The notes beneath the pieces were generated by a model. That model ran no database searches and was not told the origin of the DNA. It saw nothing but the letters and a program-made list of their open reading frames with translations. From Dermacentor variabilis (lineage: Eukaryota; Arthropoda; Arachnida; Ixodida; Ixodidae): 64,000 bases of DNA. A program made the translations under genes and the position numbers. Positions 35,784-47,700 of this stretch are shown here, in pieces. The stretch covers positions 259,955,115-260,019,114 of the forward strand of contig NC_134568.1 of NCBI RefSeq assembly GCF_050947875.1, in the 5' to 3' direction. Numbering within the stretch: the first letter of the stretch is position 1; each line of letters starts with the position of its first letter.

Positions 35784-38700
35784 TTTACTCGTAAACAAAT
35801 ACAAGCATTTCTATACTTATTCAGACGGAGGTTCCATTGCACACGGCTGGATGGAGACCTCGTGTTTGAAACTGAATGAAGATAAATACAAAAATGGCAA
35901 CAAACAGCATTACGTAATTAGTTGTGACTATGGAAACACAGCAAATATACATGAGTAATATACACCATAAGAATATCAACGCAGTTAATAATGTAAAAGA
36001 AAAAAAGAACAAAAATAATAAAAAAGATTGCTTACATATTGTTTTTCTCGTAGACGAGCTTCCATCCCTTGGGATGCGAGGGGTCCTTCTTGTGATACCT
36101 GTAGACCGCCTTCACACTTGCGCTCAGGTACTTGCCATCGTGCTTCAGGTCGGTTTTGTTCTCTCGTATAGCCTTCACCGGGTACGGCCCTACTTTGTAC
36201 ATCCCTGCAAAAGTTGGTTCATTGCTCCCTTCAACTGAATAAACCGAGCAGTCGTGCTCGAGAAACATTTAAAATATATCACCAAAGCGTACCATATGAA
36301 GACATCCAGTGTTTTATTTGTAAAGCGCGTATATGCACTTCCTCCAGTTAATTCTAATTTATCTGGTTGCTTAGTATGCGAAATACTTATGGGGCTCTTC
36401 TGTCGTTATGGTCTTTGCAGCGTCTGTGTGGGGCCGCGCAGAAGAGAGAAAAAAAAACGATTGCATCTTTCTCCGCTTGAAGCGGCACTGGGTGTACCTT
36501 ATTAGCACGTTGATACAGTAATGAACATTTTATACGCAGGAGGAGCAGCTGAAGGATTGTTGCAGCAAGCAGGCCAGAGAGAGAGAGAGAGAGCAAATGA
36601 TAAAGGAAAGGTAGGGAGGTTAACCAGGACTTAGCCTGGTTGGCTATCCTACACTGGGGAAAGAGAAAAGGGGACGGAAAGATTAAAAGAAGAGAAAGTC
36701 TGCTGGGGATATCGTTCGGTCACTCAATCCGGATCACAGACGCTGACTCAATCCAGTAGCTTTCAAATATCGCAGCAGCGCTTTTGTGACCTTTTGTAGC
36801 TGCGATATGCGAGGCATTGGTCCCAAGATCTTGTTCAAGGTGAACGGTGTTCTATCTAGCAAGCAGACCAAGCCTTGCAAAAGCTGGCGGCATGGATGGA
36901 TGGATGGATGTTAATGAGCATCCCCTTTGGAACAGGGCCGTGGGTTGCGCGACCAAGCTCTTGTTATTATACTGCTTAATGTCCTACCTAGGTTTAAAAA
37001 AGAAAAAAAAACACTATGAACTCCAACAACCAAATTCTCTGATCCCCTATTGCGAACTTTGCTTTTGTACGTCTCCGTTTTTTGTCGTTCCCCTACTTTT
37101 CTTCCACCAATCTTCCAATCGCCTCTTACTAATCTCTATTGCGGAAATATTTACTTTTTCCCTGCTCTCGCTGAATACAAGGGCTTCAAGGAGGCCAGTG
37201 GTGCCTAAATCAACCGCTGGGCAGATATCTTCACATTCTAATAAAACATGCTCCATCGTTTCCGTAGCTTTGTCGCAGCAAGCACATCCTTCTTCTTCCT
37301 TCTTATATCTCGCTTTATAGGTGCGTGTTCTAAGGCATCCCGATCTCGCTTCGAAAAGTAATGAGCTTCCCTTTGAGTTATCATAAATTGTTTCTTTCCT
37401 GATTTCGTTTTTTCCTCTTAAGTAGTTACTCAGGGCAGGTTTCTTTTCCACTGCCGCCACCCATGAGATTATTTCAGCCTCTCTGACTTTCCGCTTGACG
37501 TTCTTTGCTGCTGTGTTGCCCACCCTACAGGCCGCATACTTGCGGTAAGCTTCCTAGTTCTTTTCCTCCACTGTGAATCAATGTTTTTCCTGTACAGATA
37601 CCTCAACACTCTCCCAGCCCATCTACCTTCTTCCATATTCCTCAGTCGTTCTTCATAATCCATTTTACTGCGAGCTTCCCTCACTTCAAAACTAGTCCAG
37701 CCCATATCACCCTGCACAGCTTCATTTGTAGTCTTCTCGTGAGCGCCCAATTCGAGGAGTCCCACTGACCTTTCGCTCCCATCGAGTCCTAATTGTATCC
37801 CTGATTTGAAGCAAACAACCGAATTTCCTAAAGTAAGTCCTGGAACCATTACATCTTTCCACATACCACGTAGCACCTCGTACCTATTGTATCCCCATAG
37901 CGCTCTTTGCTTCATTATGGCTGCATTTCTCTTCCCCTTCACTGTTATTGTTTTTTCCTGTGTTTCCATATATCCATTGCCGTCGTTTATCCATATACCA
38001 AGGTATTTATATTCTCTTACCCGAGGTGTTTCCTGGCCCTGTATTGCCACTGTCTGTTCACTGTTTTCATTGAATACGATAACACCTCATTTTCTAACAC
38101 TAAATTTCAAACCTAAATTGTTGCCTTCCTGTCCACAGATATTAGCCAGACGTTGTAAATTACTTTGCTTGTTAGCTAGCAACCCAATGTCGTCCGCATA
38201 AAATAAACCTGAAAGCTGCTGCTCTACTATACTGTACCCGCCTGTTAGTATGAGAGATTAAACCCGATATTACTTCCTTCTAGTGCCCTCTCCATCCTCA
38301 CCATGTACATCATAAACAGCAGTGGGAATAAAGTGCACCCCTGCCTCAGTCCCTTGCTGATATGAAATTTCTCCTCGCTCCTCATCCATTCCCATTCAAC
38401 GCAAACGATATTTTCTAGGTAAATCTCTCAAAAGCTGAGACAATCGTCACCTAAGCCTTCCCCTTCCAGAGTATCCCACAAAATTTTGGGGTCTGCGTAG
38501 TCATAGGTTCCTGTGATGTCTAAAAAGGCCACATATAACTGTCTGCTATCTACTTTTGATAGTTGAATACATTGAGTAAGAACAAATAAGTTATCTTCCA
38601 AATGCCTACCTATTCTGAAGCCATTCTGAAGTTCTCCCAAAATGCCATTATTCTCTGTCCATGCTTGTAGCTTTAATTTGTTTGCCTGCATTGCTAGCCT

Positions 38701-41700
38701 GTATATTACCGATGTAATGGTCAACGGTCCCTACGAGTGAATTCTATCTTTCTTCCCCTTACCTTTATAAATTAAATTCATTCTACTTTGTCGCCAACTG
38801 TCTGGTATTCGTCTATCTTTTAAAGTTTTTTCCACTGCTTTCACCAGAGCTTCCTTACTTTTTGGTCCTAGTTCGTTATTCAGCCTAACGGGAACCTCGT
38901 CTAGCCCTGTGGCTGTGCGCTTAGGAATTTTCTCTTCGGCCTTCTTCCAGTTGAAATTTGTCAGCACCAGCTCCTTTTCAACCTGGGTCTCTTTCATGCT
39001 CTTTTTTTCTTCAATTGCTACGCCCCAGCGCCACCTATCAAGCGTGGCAGGGTCTGAAGCCCGGCGCATTTCATTTGGTAACATAACATCACCCGGTAAC
39101 ATAAGGAACTTAACACGAAGCGAAGCAGGCTGCGCGTTATTCAATCCGCGTCTACACACACGGCTCACCATTTGCACTCCAGCCCCGTACAGAGGAACTT
39201 TAGGGCGATCCGAAACACCTCCAGTTCCCCTAAATATCCAGTGGCGTCGCGAGAAGAAAATGTGATTTGCGCTTGAGTGTAGCGACATCTTCTGCTTCAG
39301 CCCATCTATTCATACTTCACGTTAGGCATCTAATTCAGGACACTCTAATAAATAGCAGTCGATTTCGACAAGAGAGCGACAGTGCACACACGATGATGAT
39401 GTTCGAAATCCTGTCTTGCACCGACAAGCTGGAGTTTGCGCTGACCTTGTGCGGATTAGATAAAAGGGATCGGCTTCAGTTCTGCCATGTCCCTCAGTCA
39501 GACAAGGTTGATGCGGTGGAAACGACACCGAACGGAAGAGGCTTAGGTGACCTGCTTCATGAGTTTTTGTGTCCTGAGGAGCTCTCTTCGCTGGCCCAAC
39601 TGCAAAGCTTTGCGCTCAAGATTGTCAGCGGCCTCGTTGCTTGCTATGCCGATATGTAAAGGTAGCCACTGGAAAACAGTGGTAAAACGAATGTTCTGTG
39701 ATTCTTTAAGAGCATGTAATGTACACTGCACACACTTGTAAACATGCACATGTAGTAGTTGCAGTGCCACCTTGCTGTCTGAAAAGAGAACAAGTTGCGG
39801 CTGGTACGACTTCAGTTTCGGCAAGCCTGCTTCAATGGCGACCCCTTTCACATGCCGTAGAAGACACGACGTGGTCAAGCCTGGCAGCCCATGAGACATT
39901 CAAAACGCATTCACCGCCCTTTAAGCACTTGAGTGAACCGCGAAAAATGTTCTCCCTCTTTGCGGGAAAAACGCATAGGCGTCTGAAACGCTGGCGGCTA
40001 CCGAACACCTATGCGGTATGCCACGCCGGTGCACCGGAAAAGTTTAAAAATTTGCGTAATGCACTGCATCGCGAGATACCCACGCCGCCCTGTACAATAC
40101 ATCGGCCTCCCGTAGCTAGCGATCCAGCGCTTGGACCCCTGCCATCGAGGCGCTTCACTTCGCGCAGCACACTTTTTTGTCCCCACACTGTAAAATAATT
40201 TACACCCTAAAAGTGGAAAAGGGTGTAAATGTGTATAACTTACACCCTTAGGGTGTTATCTATATAACGGACACCCTATGGGTGTGAGTTATAGACACAT
40301 TTACACCATTTTTCATTTTTTGGGGTGTAAATTGTTTTACAGTGCACTCGCGCTTGGTAGTATAATGTGCGGATCCGTGTCGGCGTGGCGGTCACCGCGC
40401 TTGCACGAACGCTCCGAAGCGTAATGTCTGAGAAAGTTGCGCGCGTCGTCGCGTATTACGCGTCAAATATACGCGACCTCACCTTCGCTGACAATTTGGG
40501 GCGTACTGTCGACAGCTTGCCATCCGCCGTACCCCGCCGGCAGATCTGGACGTGCCATCCAGGCCTCGGTCCAAACGTGGAAATTCCTAGAAAACAAATG
40601 TTCTGTAAAATGCTGCTTTTATCTACTAATGCGGATGATGGATGCACAGTTGAAGCTTCCACGCACGCACGCAGGTACTCTAGGCAGGCACCGTAAACCA
40701 CTAAGAATGGTAGACTTGACCCCTTCACCAACACTTGATAAGGTCACATTCATTCTGCCGCAGACGTTCAGCAGCCATCGTGCAACGAACTTATAATCGG
40801 GCTTACTCTAAACTTACGCGAGACCGTCAGCTGGTCACTCTGTTAGACGGACGAAGAGTTACTTTAACGGCTTACCATTCCATGTCGGCTCCTTCGATGG
40901 CCTTGTTCTTTTCGTCGAAGTAGAAGTCCAACGACATGTCGTCTCCTTCGACGTGGGCCGAAGGGAAGTTGCTCACGCTGCGACTCGGTATGCCCAGCGC
41001 CCGTAGTACTGCGTCACAGGCAGTGGTGTTAACGCTGTGATGTGGCAACAGTGGCAAGCATGTTCATTTCACCTTCAACTTTACAAAACTGTAGACCACG
41101 AGGCTGGGTGCTTTCGAGAATTAATGCGCTACGTGGGAGTGTGCCACCTTCGACGTGTGCAAGAGCTCGGAGGAAGCGTAATTATTTTTTTCCATTCACG
41201 TTCCCACGTTAAAAAGAGACTAGCTGCCGTAACCGGAGTTCGACAAATTGATAATACGTGCATGCACGTGTGCATACTTCCCACTGCATGACGTCGGCAT
41301 TCCACATCTTCATACCATATCGCCGCAATTAGGTTTACGGCTGCGTTACGCCGAGCGCTGAGACTAGCCACATGGCATGATTCGCCAGTGGCTTTAAGAT
41401 GGTGTCTGTAGCGCACACACTACGAACGCTACCAGTGCTGCCAGGAGTTGTGTACTTTGTGCTGTGAAAAAGCAGTGTGCAAAAAAATAAATAAATAAAT
41501 AACGAAATAAAGCAAGGCAGCGTTGAAGAAGATGCTCGACAGACTAAATGTGTCCAAATGCAATGGCCTATCTATGTGCTACAAAGGCTACTGGTAGCTT
41601 TTTCTGCACCGGCAGCATGGCCAATCGAGAGAGAGAGAGACGCAAGTGAGAGAAAGGCAGGGAGGTTAACCAGAGTTAACACCTCCGGTTTGCTACCCTG

Positions 41701-44700
41701 CACTAGGGGAAGGGAAAGGGGAAGTAAAGACGGAAAGAAGAGCGTGACAAAAATAAAAGCGTGAGAAAAAAAATATGAAGAGCGATGGAATGGGGTCATT
41801 ATAGTCTTTCTAATAGGTCACTGTCGCGTAAAAAGGTCAACAAAGCCTTGACCGACTTTCGCTGCGACGAAGGTTCATGTCGGCATTCCAAAACTGACTT
41901 CTGAAAGTGGCCTGTCGTCAAGGCGCGTCATGGAGACAACCGCCGAGCAGCGTGGACCAGGAATGTTTGCGCTAGACTCCTGCAGGCATAAATGGCATAA
42001 CTACTGTCCAGCGGAGAAGGTGCTCTAGTATGGACCCAATAGCATCAGCAGGCGTTTATCTGCAGCTAATTTCTTCCCTTAGTTCTCAAAGGAGGTTTTC
42101 AGAAAACTGTCAACCTGGAACGCCGAAGCATTTCTTGGACATGTGAGCGGGTACTAGTCTGGGAAGTTGTGCTTAACGTATAAGACTTCATTATTACTTG
42201 AATTTATTTTCTCGATTGACAGGCGTGTCCTACAAAGTGATTTGTGGAAAATATACTTAGTGAAGCTTTCTTAAGTAGCCAACTGAACATATTGGTTTGT
42301 CACGGAACTGATGTTCGTCTGCGCCCACAAGCCACCTAAGAGGCCTTTATCCGCCGTCGATTAAATAGAATATCTGTTCGAACTAATAATAATAATAATA
42401 ATAAAAAACGAGCTACACGGTATAGTTCCTTATAGAAAACCACTCCTTAGGGAAGACCATGTGCCTTTTTGTAGGCTTCCCACATGAATTACAATTAACC
42501 AACCCCGAACCACTGCAGCATATTCTAAAAAAAAAAAAGAAGAAATGTACCCTTTGGTTGGCACGCATGCACAGAGTAACTGCTAAGCGTCATTAAAGAC
42601 ATGAATCCTGCTGCGCTCGTAAATCGCGGCTGATTCTAATTCCCACAGAGTAATTAGATGCATGCTTTACTTCTGTATTAGTGTGCATTCTGTGCTTCGC
42701 CACTGCGACTTGGTGAAACACAGTGCTGCGATAACCTGTCTTCCTGGGTGATGGTTACGCCTATGACTACAAAAGATATATGACGGGATCCGCCATATGA
42801 CGGGATGGCGGGATCCGATACATGGCACGGAATCCGCAAAATATATAAATTGTTCTGTATAAAGTTTTCTCCCCAGAAATGAAAAGTGTGGTGCATACCA
42901 CGTCGACGTGCGACCTTCACAGTGCAGCACCCTTAGCCGAATTGCAAGTTTGGCGGCCACGGTGGCCGCATTTCGATGGGGGCGCGAAGTGCGAAAACAT
43001 CCGTGTGCTTAGCTGTAGGTGCACGTTAAAGAACCCCTCGTGGTTCAAATTATTCCGGAGTCGCCCACTACGGCGTGCCTCATAATCAAATCGTGGTTTT
43101 CGCACGTAAAACCCCACAATTTGAATTCGGGTTCAGCGACAAACGGGCGATGAAAATTTGTTGCCGCCGCATCGAAAGCGCCTTCCGACGCCACAGTTAC
43201 CGAATCGGTCGACGCTCGCATTTTAACCTTCATATCGCACGGGACTGTACTTAACTAGCACTTAACTAGCACCGAGCCCTGAGCCGAGTCTTCGAAAAGC
43301 AATGCAGCTAGCTGAAGCGGACCACGCGAAACGGAGGGAAATTTGCACAAAAGACGATCACTGTTTAGGATGGGAATGAAACCAAGCAAAAAAAGAAAAA
43401 AAGAGAGATTCAGAAGTGGAAACGTCTTTGAAGTTGCGTAAAATATTGGTGTCACCGATGCGCACTTTGGGTGAAATTTCGCCATTTTTGTTGTTTCCGC
43501 CACAGGCTAAATTTAAACAAACACATAACGTGATCTCCGAAAAAGCTAGGTAATTTTTGTTCTGTTGGTGTGCTTCCGATTGCTGCTTTTCATTGGCGCT
43601 GCAAACTAGAGTTAGGCGAGCTGACGATGAACGCCAGAAGTGAGAAAAAAAAAAGAAAAAGAAAAGATGTGAGCGAACATTCTGTGCGGCGTCAGGCGTC
43701 TCCCGGGGACAACTAGCGCCGCGAATCGCTCCGAGTCATGTCATGGCCTGCTATACGCAAAGCGCGATTACGCGCGGCAAGACGGCAGCCGCGGCAGCCA
43801 CAGAGAATGCGGCAGCTGTGGCCCGTGTCCGAGATAAGCAGAACGTCTCCTTGATTTAGAAGTGCAGCACGTTGAAGCATCGCGAGGAGCAGGTCGCCCA
43901 GTGATGGACGATGGAGTGCACGCTGGGACCTTCACCACATCTAAGTTTACTTCCGCCACTGCTGCAACGGTAGGGTTAATAACTTCGCGGCCTTGTTCTC
44001 TGTCTTCAAAATACCGTTGGAGCGCTTATCTTAATGCACTCCCTGAGTGAAAGTCCGGAATGTGCGGCTCGTTGGATTCGCCACCCGTGGTTGCTCACTA
44101 AGATGTTGGCTCAGGACGTGGAAGAACGCTGACGGTAAGCATCCTTTCTCTTGTATGCATGCGGGTTACTCAGGGTTCGTCGAACTGACGGGCTGCACGA
44201 GCCACTTGAAACGCGTGCGACCGCACAGAGATGCGCTGCCGGCTTACCAGTGACCAGGGCGGAGGCGAACACGAAGCACTGTCCGTACTTGACGCTGTTT
44301 CCCCCATTCTCCATGTACTTGTTGAGAATGGGCATGGTGGAACTCCAGACGCTTGGACTGGTGCCGGCGCTGTAGTCGTCCGACCAGCGACCAGTCAATA
44401 GGCCCTGGTCGTCTTGCACATTGATCTGGAAGCGCAATGCGTTGAAGCATCGCGAAGAGCAAAAAAATGTTAAACGATCCTCGCCTTGAGATATTTAATT
44501 ACATTACATTGCACGCTTGAAACGGGCAGACGAACGGATGGAGACAAGCGAGTGAGTGAGTGAGCGGGTGAGCAGACGAACTGACGGACAGACTGACTTT
44601 ATCGAAAATGTGAATTTTCGCCGTACTGTGTTACTACAGATTCATTACTCTGGTTTACGAATAGGCGGATGACGTCTCTGAACAACGTGTGTGGTAAGTT

Positions 44701-47700
44701 GAAAAAAGTCAACGGACTTGAGCAATTCCTTCTTTCAACTGCTAATGAAGCCAGGGAAAGCATAAGGCATATTATTCGTCGTTTTAATTGAAATGTAGAA
44801 ATTATAAGGTAAGGGAAATGAAAGTGGACAAAATAAAAGAACACTTGCCGCCGGTGGGAGCCGAACCCACAGCCTCCGCATTACGCGGCGGTGCCCTAAT
44901 ATTGAGCTACGGCGACGGCTTTTCCCACGTCCACATTCTTGGGCATTTATGTATGTGTACAAGGTCGGAGCCTTGTAGCCCGGGAGTGTTAGCCAGCGCT
45001 ACTCATGGCCATTGCGGCGTATGTGGCACACCGGTTCGACCGCTAGCGTCACGGGTACTTGAACGTACGTCACGTAGTACGCGTAGTGGGGAGGTTGCGG
45101 GTGGTTTCGGCTCCCACCGGCGGCAAGTTGTTTTTGTTTTTTCGTCTACTTTAATTTCCCCTTGTGTTATCATTTATATATTTCAATTAAAACGACAAAT
45201 AATGTCCCCTATGCTTTCCTTGGCTTCGTTATCTGTTGGTTTGATATTGTCATGACTTACAAAAATTGGGCCCGTCGGATCTCCCCCGTCGTATTGTTGC
45301 TTTCACTGGTTTAAAGCCACAGCAGTTACATCTCCGATCCCCTCCAACGCCCCCTAACATTTTACAAAGCTCCTGCGATCCTAGAAGAATGAATGAAACT
45401 CGGGGTTTCTGCGTGAGGCGGGCTCGGCGCTCGAGAAAGGGGTACGCGTGACGCAAGTGCGTTTTCATGCTGCGGTGCAACGGTTGTGCGAAGTGCGTTT
45501 GCGGGAGTGCGTTTTGCGCGGACAGATTTCCTGCATATATAGTGTTCGTGCAGCACGCGCAGACTGCGTATTAGGCTCTGCGTGTATATTGCTGCAGGGT
45601 CACGTGCCATCTACCTCTGAGCTTCCAAGTCTTTCCTATTTTCCCTTAATATATCAAGGAACAGTGGAGGCAGGCTTTTCCAGCCGACTTCTCCTCTGCG
45701 TTCGCTAAACCCCCTTTCATTCTCTCTTTCTCTCTCTTGCCTGCCGCTGCCTCCGAAAAACGAGTGCAGCATAGAAAGCGCACCATACGGAACACTTCGC
45801 GGCCCAGCCTACCTTGCTCCGTGTGCAAAAGTAACAGACATTCCACCTTCCGCTTCGACTTCCATTTCTTCCAAATACATCACGTCAGTTGGTGGCGAAT
45901 ATTTGTTACAGTTTCATTTAGCGAGATTACTACTTGATGAGAAACGGCGAACAACTATAAGCTCGTCAGAGAGCTACGAAGTGCAGATCAAGAATTTGAG
46001 GGAGGGCATTTAGGTTTGACCAAGCAGACGGGCTGCGCGATGGTTTGTTCATCTGCAGCAGTAGGCACGCCTTAGTGGCTTCAGCTGGGTACGGGCTGCC
46101 ACATAATTTCACTTGTCTGTACTCACCGCGGCGCACAATGCCCGCACCAAACTGACGCAGTCGGACCGCTGCGCTCCGTCGGCGGCCACTGCCTTGAGCA
46201 GGAACTCGATCGTCGCCAGCGTCACTTTCTCGAACTGCACGAGGGGAGAGAAGTGTCGCATTCTCGCGCACGTTCGCGCGAGCAAGCCAGGAACTGGACT
46301 CCCTGCTTTTCACGCCACCTTACGCGTCAAACAATTGCGTACGCGATGCTTTAAAGGGGCACTGAAAAGAATGAATAAAGGATTACGTACTGATAAGTTA
46401 CTTCTACGAAATTTTATGTGCATTTTGCATTGGGAGAGAGACGTAGACTATATTAGCAGAAATAAATTTCCGGAAAATTAGCGGAAAGCAAATTTTGTCC
46501 CCGAACCGCCACATCAGTGGTGCCAAGAGTGACGTAACGAATTTCGTGGCCAATTTCACGCTCCCAAAGGTTTCCAAGTAGAAACATCTCTTATTCTTGA
46601 ACGTGCTGCGGTCCTTGTCTATAGCATTTTCCAACAAGAGCGCTCTTTGCGCCGTCATACTCCATATTGGACCACTGAAAGCGTGCGTGAACGCTTGCTC
46701 AAGTGCATTATAACGTGTGTCTCAGCTAGCGTTAGCCAAGCTGTTCAAAGAAAGAAATAAGATTAAAAAATCACGGCGCAAGATAAGGTTATAAGACCCA
46801 TAGTTTTCGGTCGCCAGAGGTCTGACGACCGATCGCCATAGGTCTTAAATTTGTATCTCGCACCCGGTTTTTTAAATCATCTTTTTTTTCTTTTAACAGA
46901 TTGGTAATGTTAACTGGTGCAGCAGTGGCGTAGACGTAGAGCATCCGCCTCGCGTGCAAGAGCACCGTGGTTCGAATCCCTGTGCCGCGCAATTTTGCAC
47001 CGGATGAAAAAAAAATCCGCGTGTTGATAAAATTGCATAAACAGGCCTGGAGTGCGGTCTGATCCCGGTGACCAGAACCGGTTATGCACTCCCTCAACAG
47101 AGCAGGATTGACCACCCTGGTGCAGTACTTGGCCACAACCTCCTATATGAATACAACAAACAAACTCCGGCCCTCAGTCCCCAGCAGCTGCGAAGAAACT
47201 GATCACGGCGGCGGTCAGACCTGCGACGCAGCAGAGGATGCTAAGAATCCATGGCTCCGGACAGGCCGCATTGGAATCTGAACCTGGCAACGTTTAACGC
47301 TAGAACGTTATCTAGTGAGGCGAGTCTAGCAGTGTTTGGAGGAATTAGAGGGCAGTAAATGTAATATAATAGGGCTCAGTGAAGTTAGGAGGACAAAAGA
47401 AGCGTATACAGTGCTAAAAAGTGGACACGTCCTGTGCTACCGGGGCTTAGCGGAGAGACGAGAACTAGGAGTCGGATTCCTGATTAATAAGGATATAGCT
47501 GGTAACGTACAGGAACTCTATAGCATTAACGAGAGGGTGGCAGGTCTTGTTGTGAAACTTAATAAGATGTACAAATTGAAGGTCGTACAGGCCTGATGAT
47601 GACCAGGAAGTCGAAAGCTTCTATGAAGACGTGGAGTCGGCCATGGGTAAAGTCAAAACAAAATACACTATAACGATGGGCGACTGCAATGCCAGGGTAG

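Noticed and set aside
46404..46658. Open frame upstream of exon 5 as an alternative transglutaminase exon
   Set aside because: No family similarity and no splice-site support; exon 4 joins exon 5 directly in phase 0.
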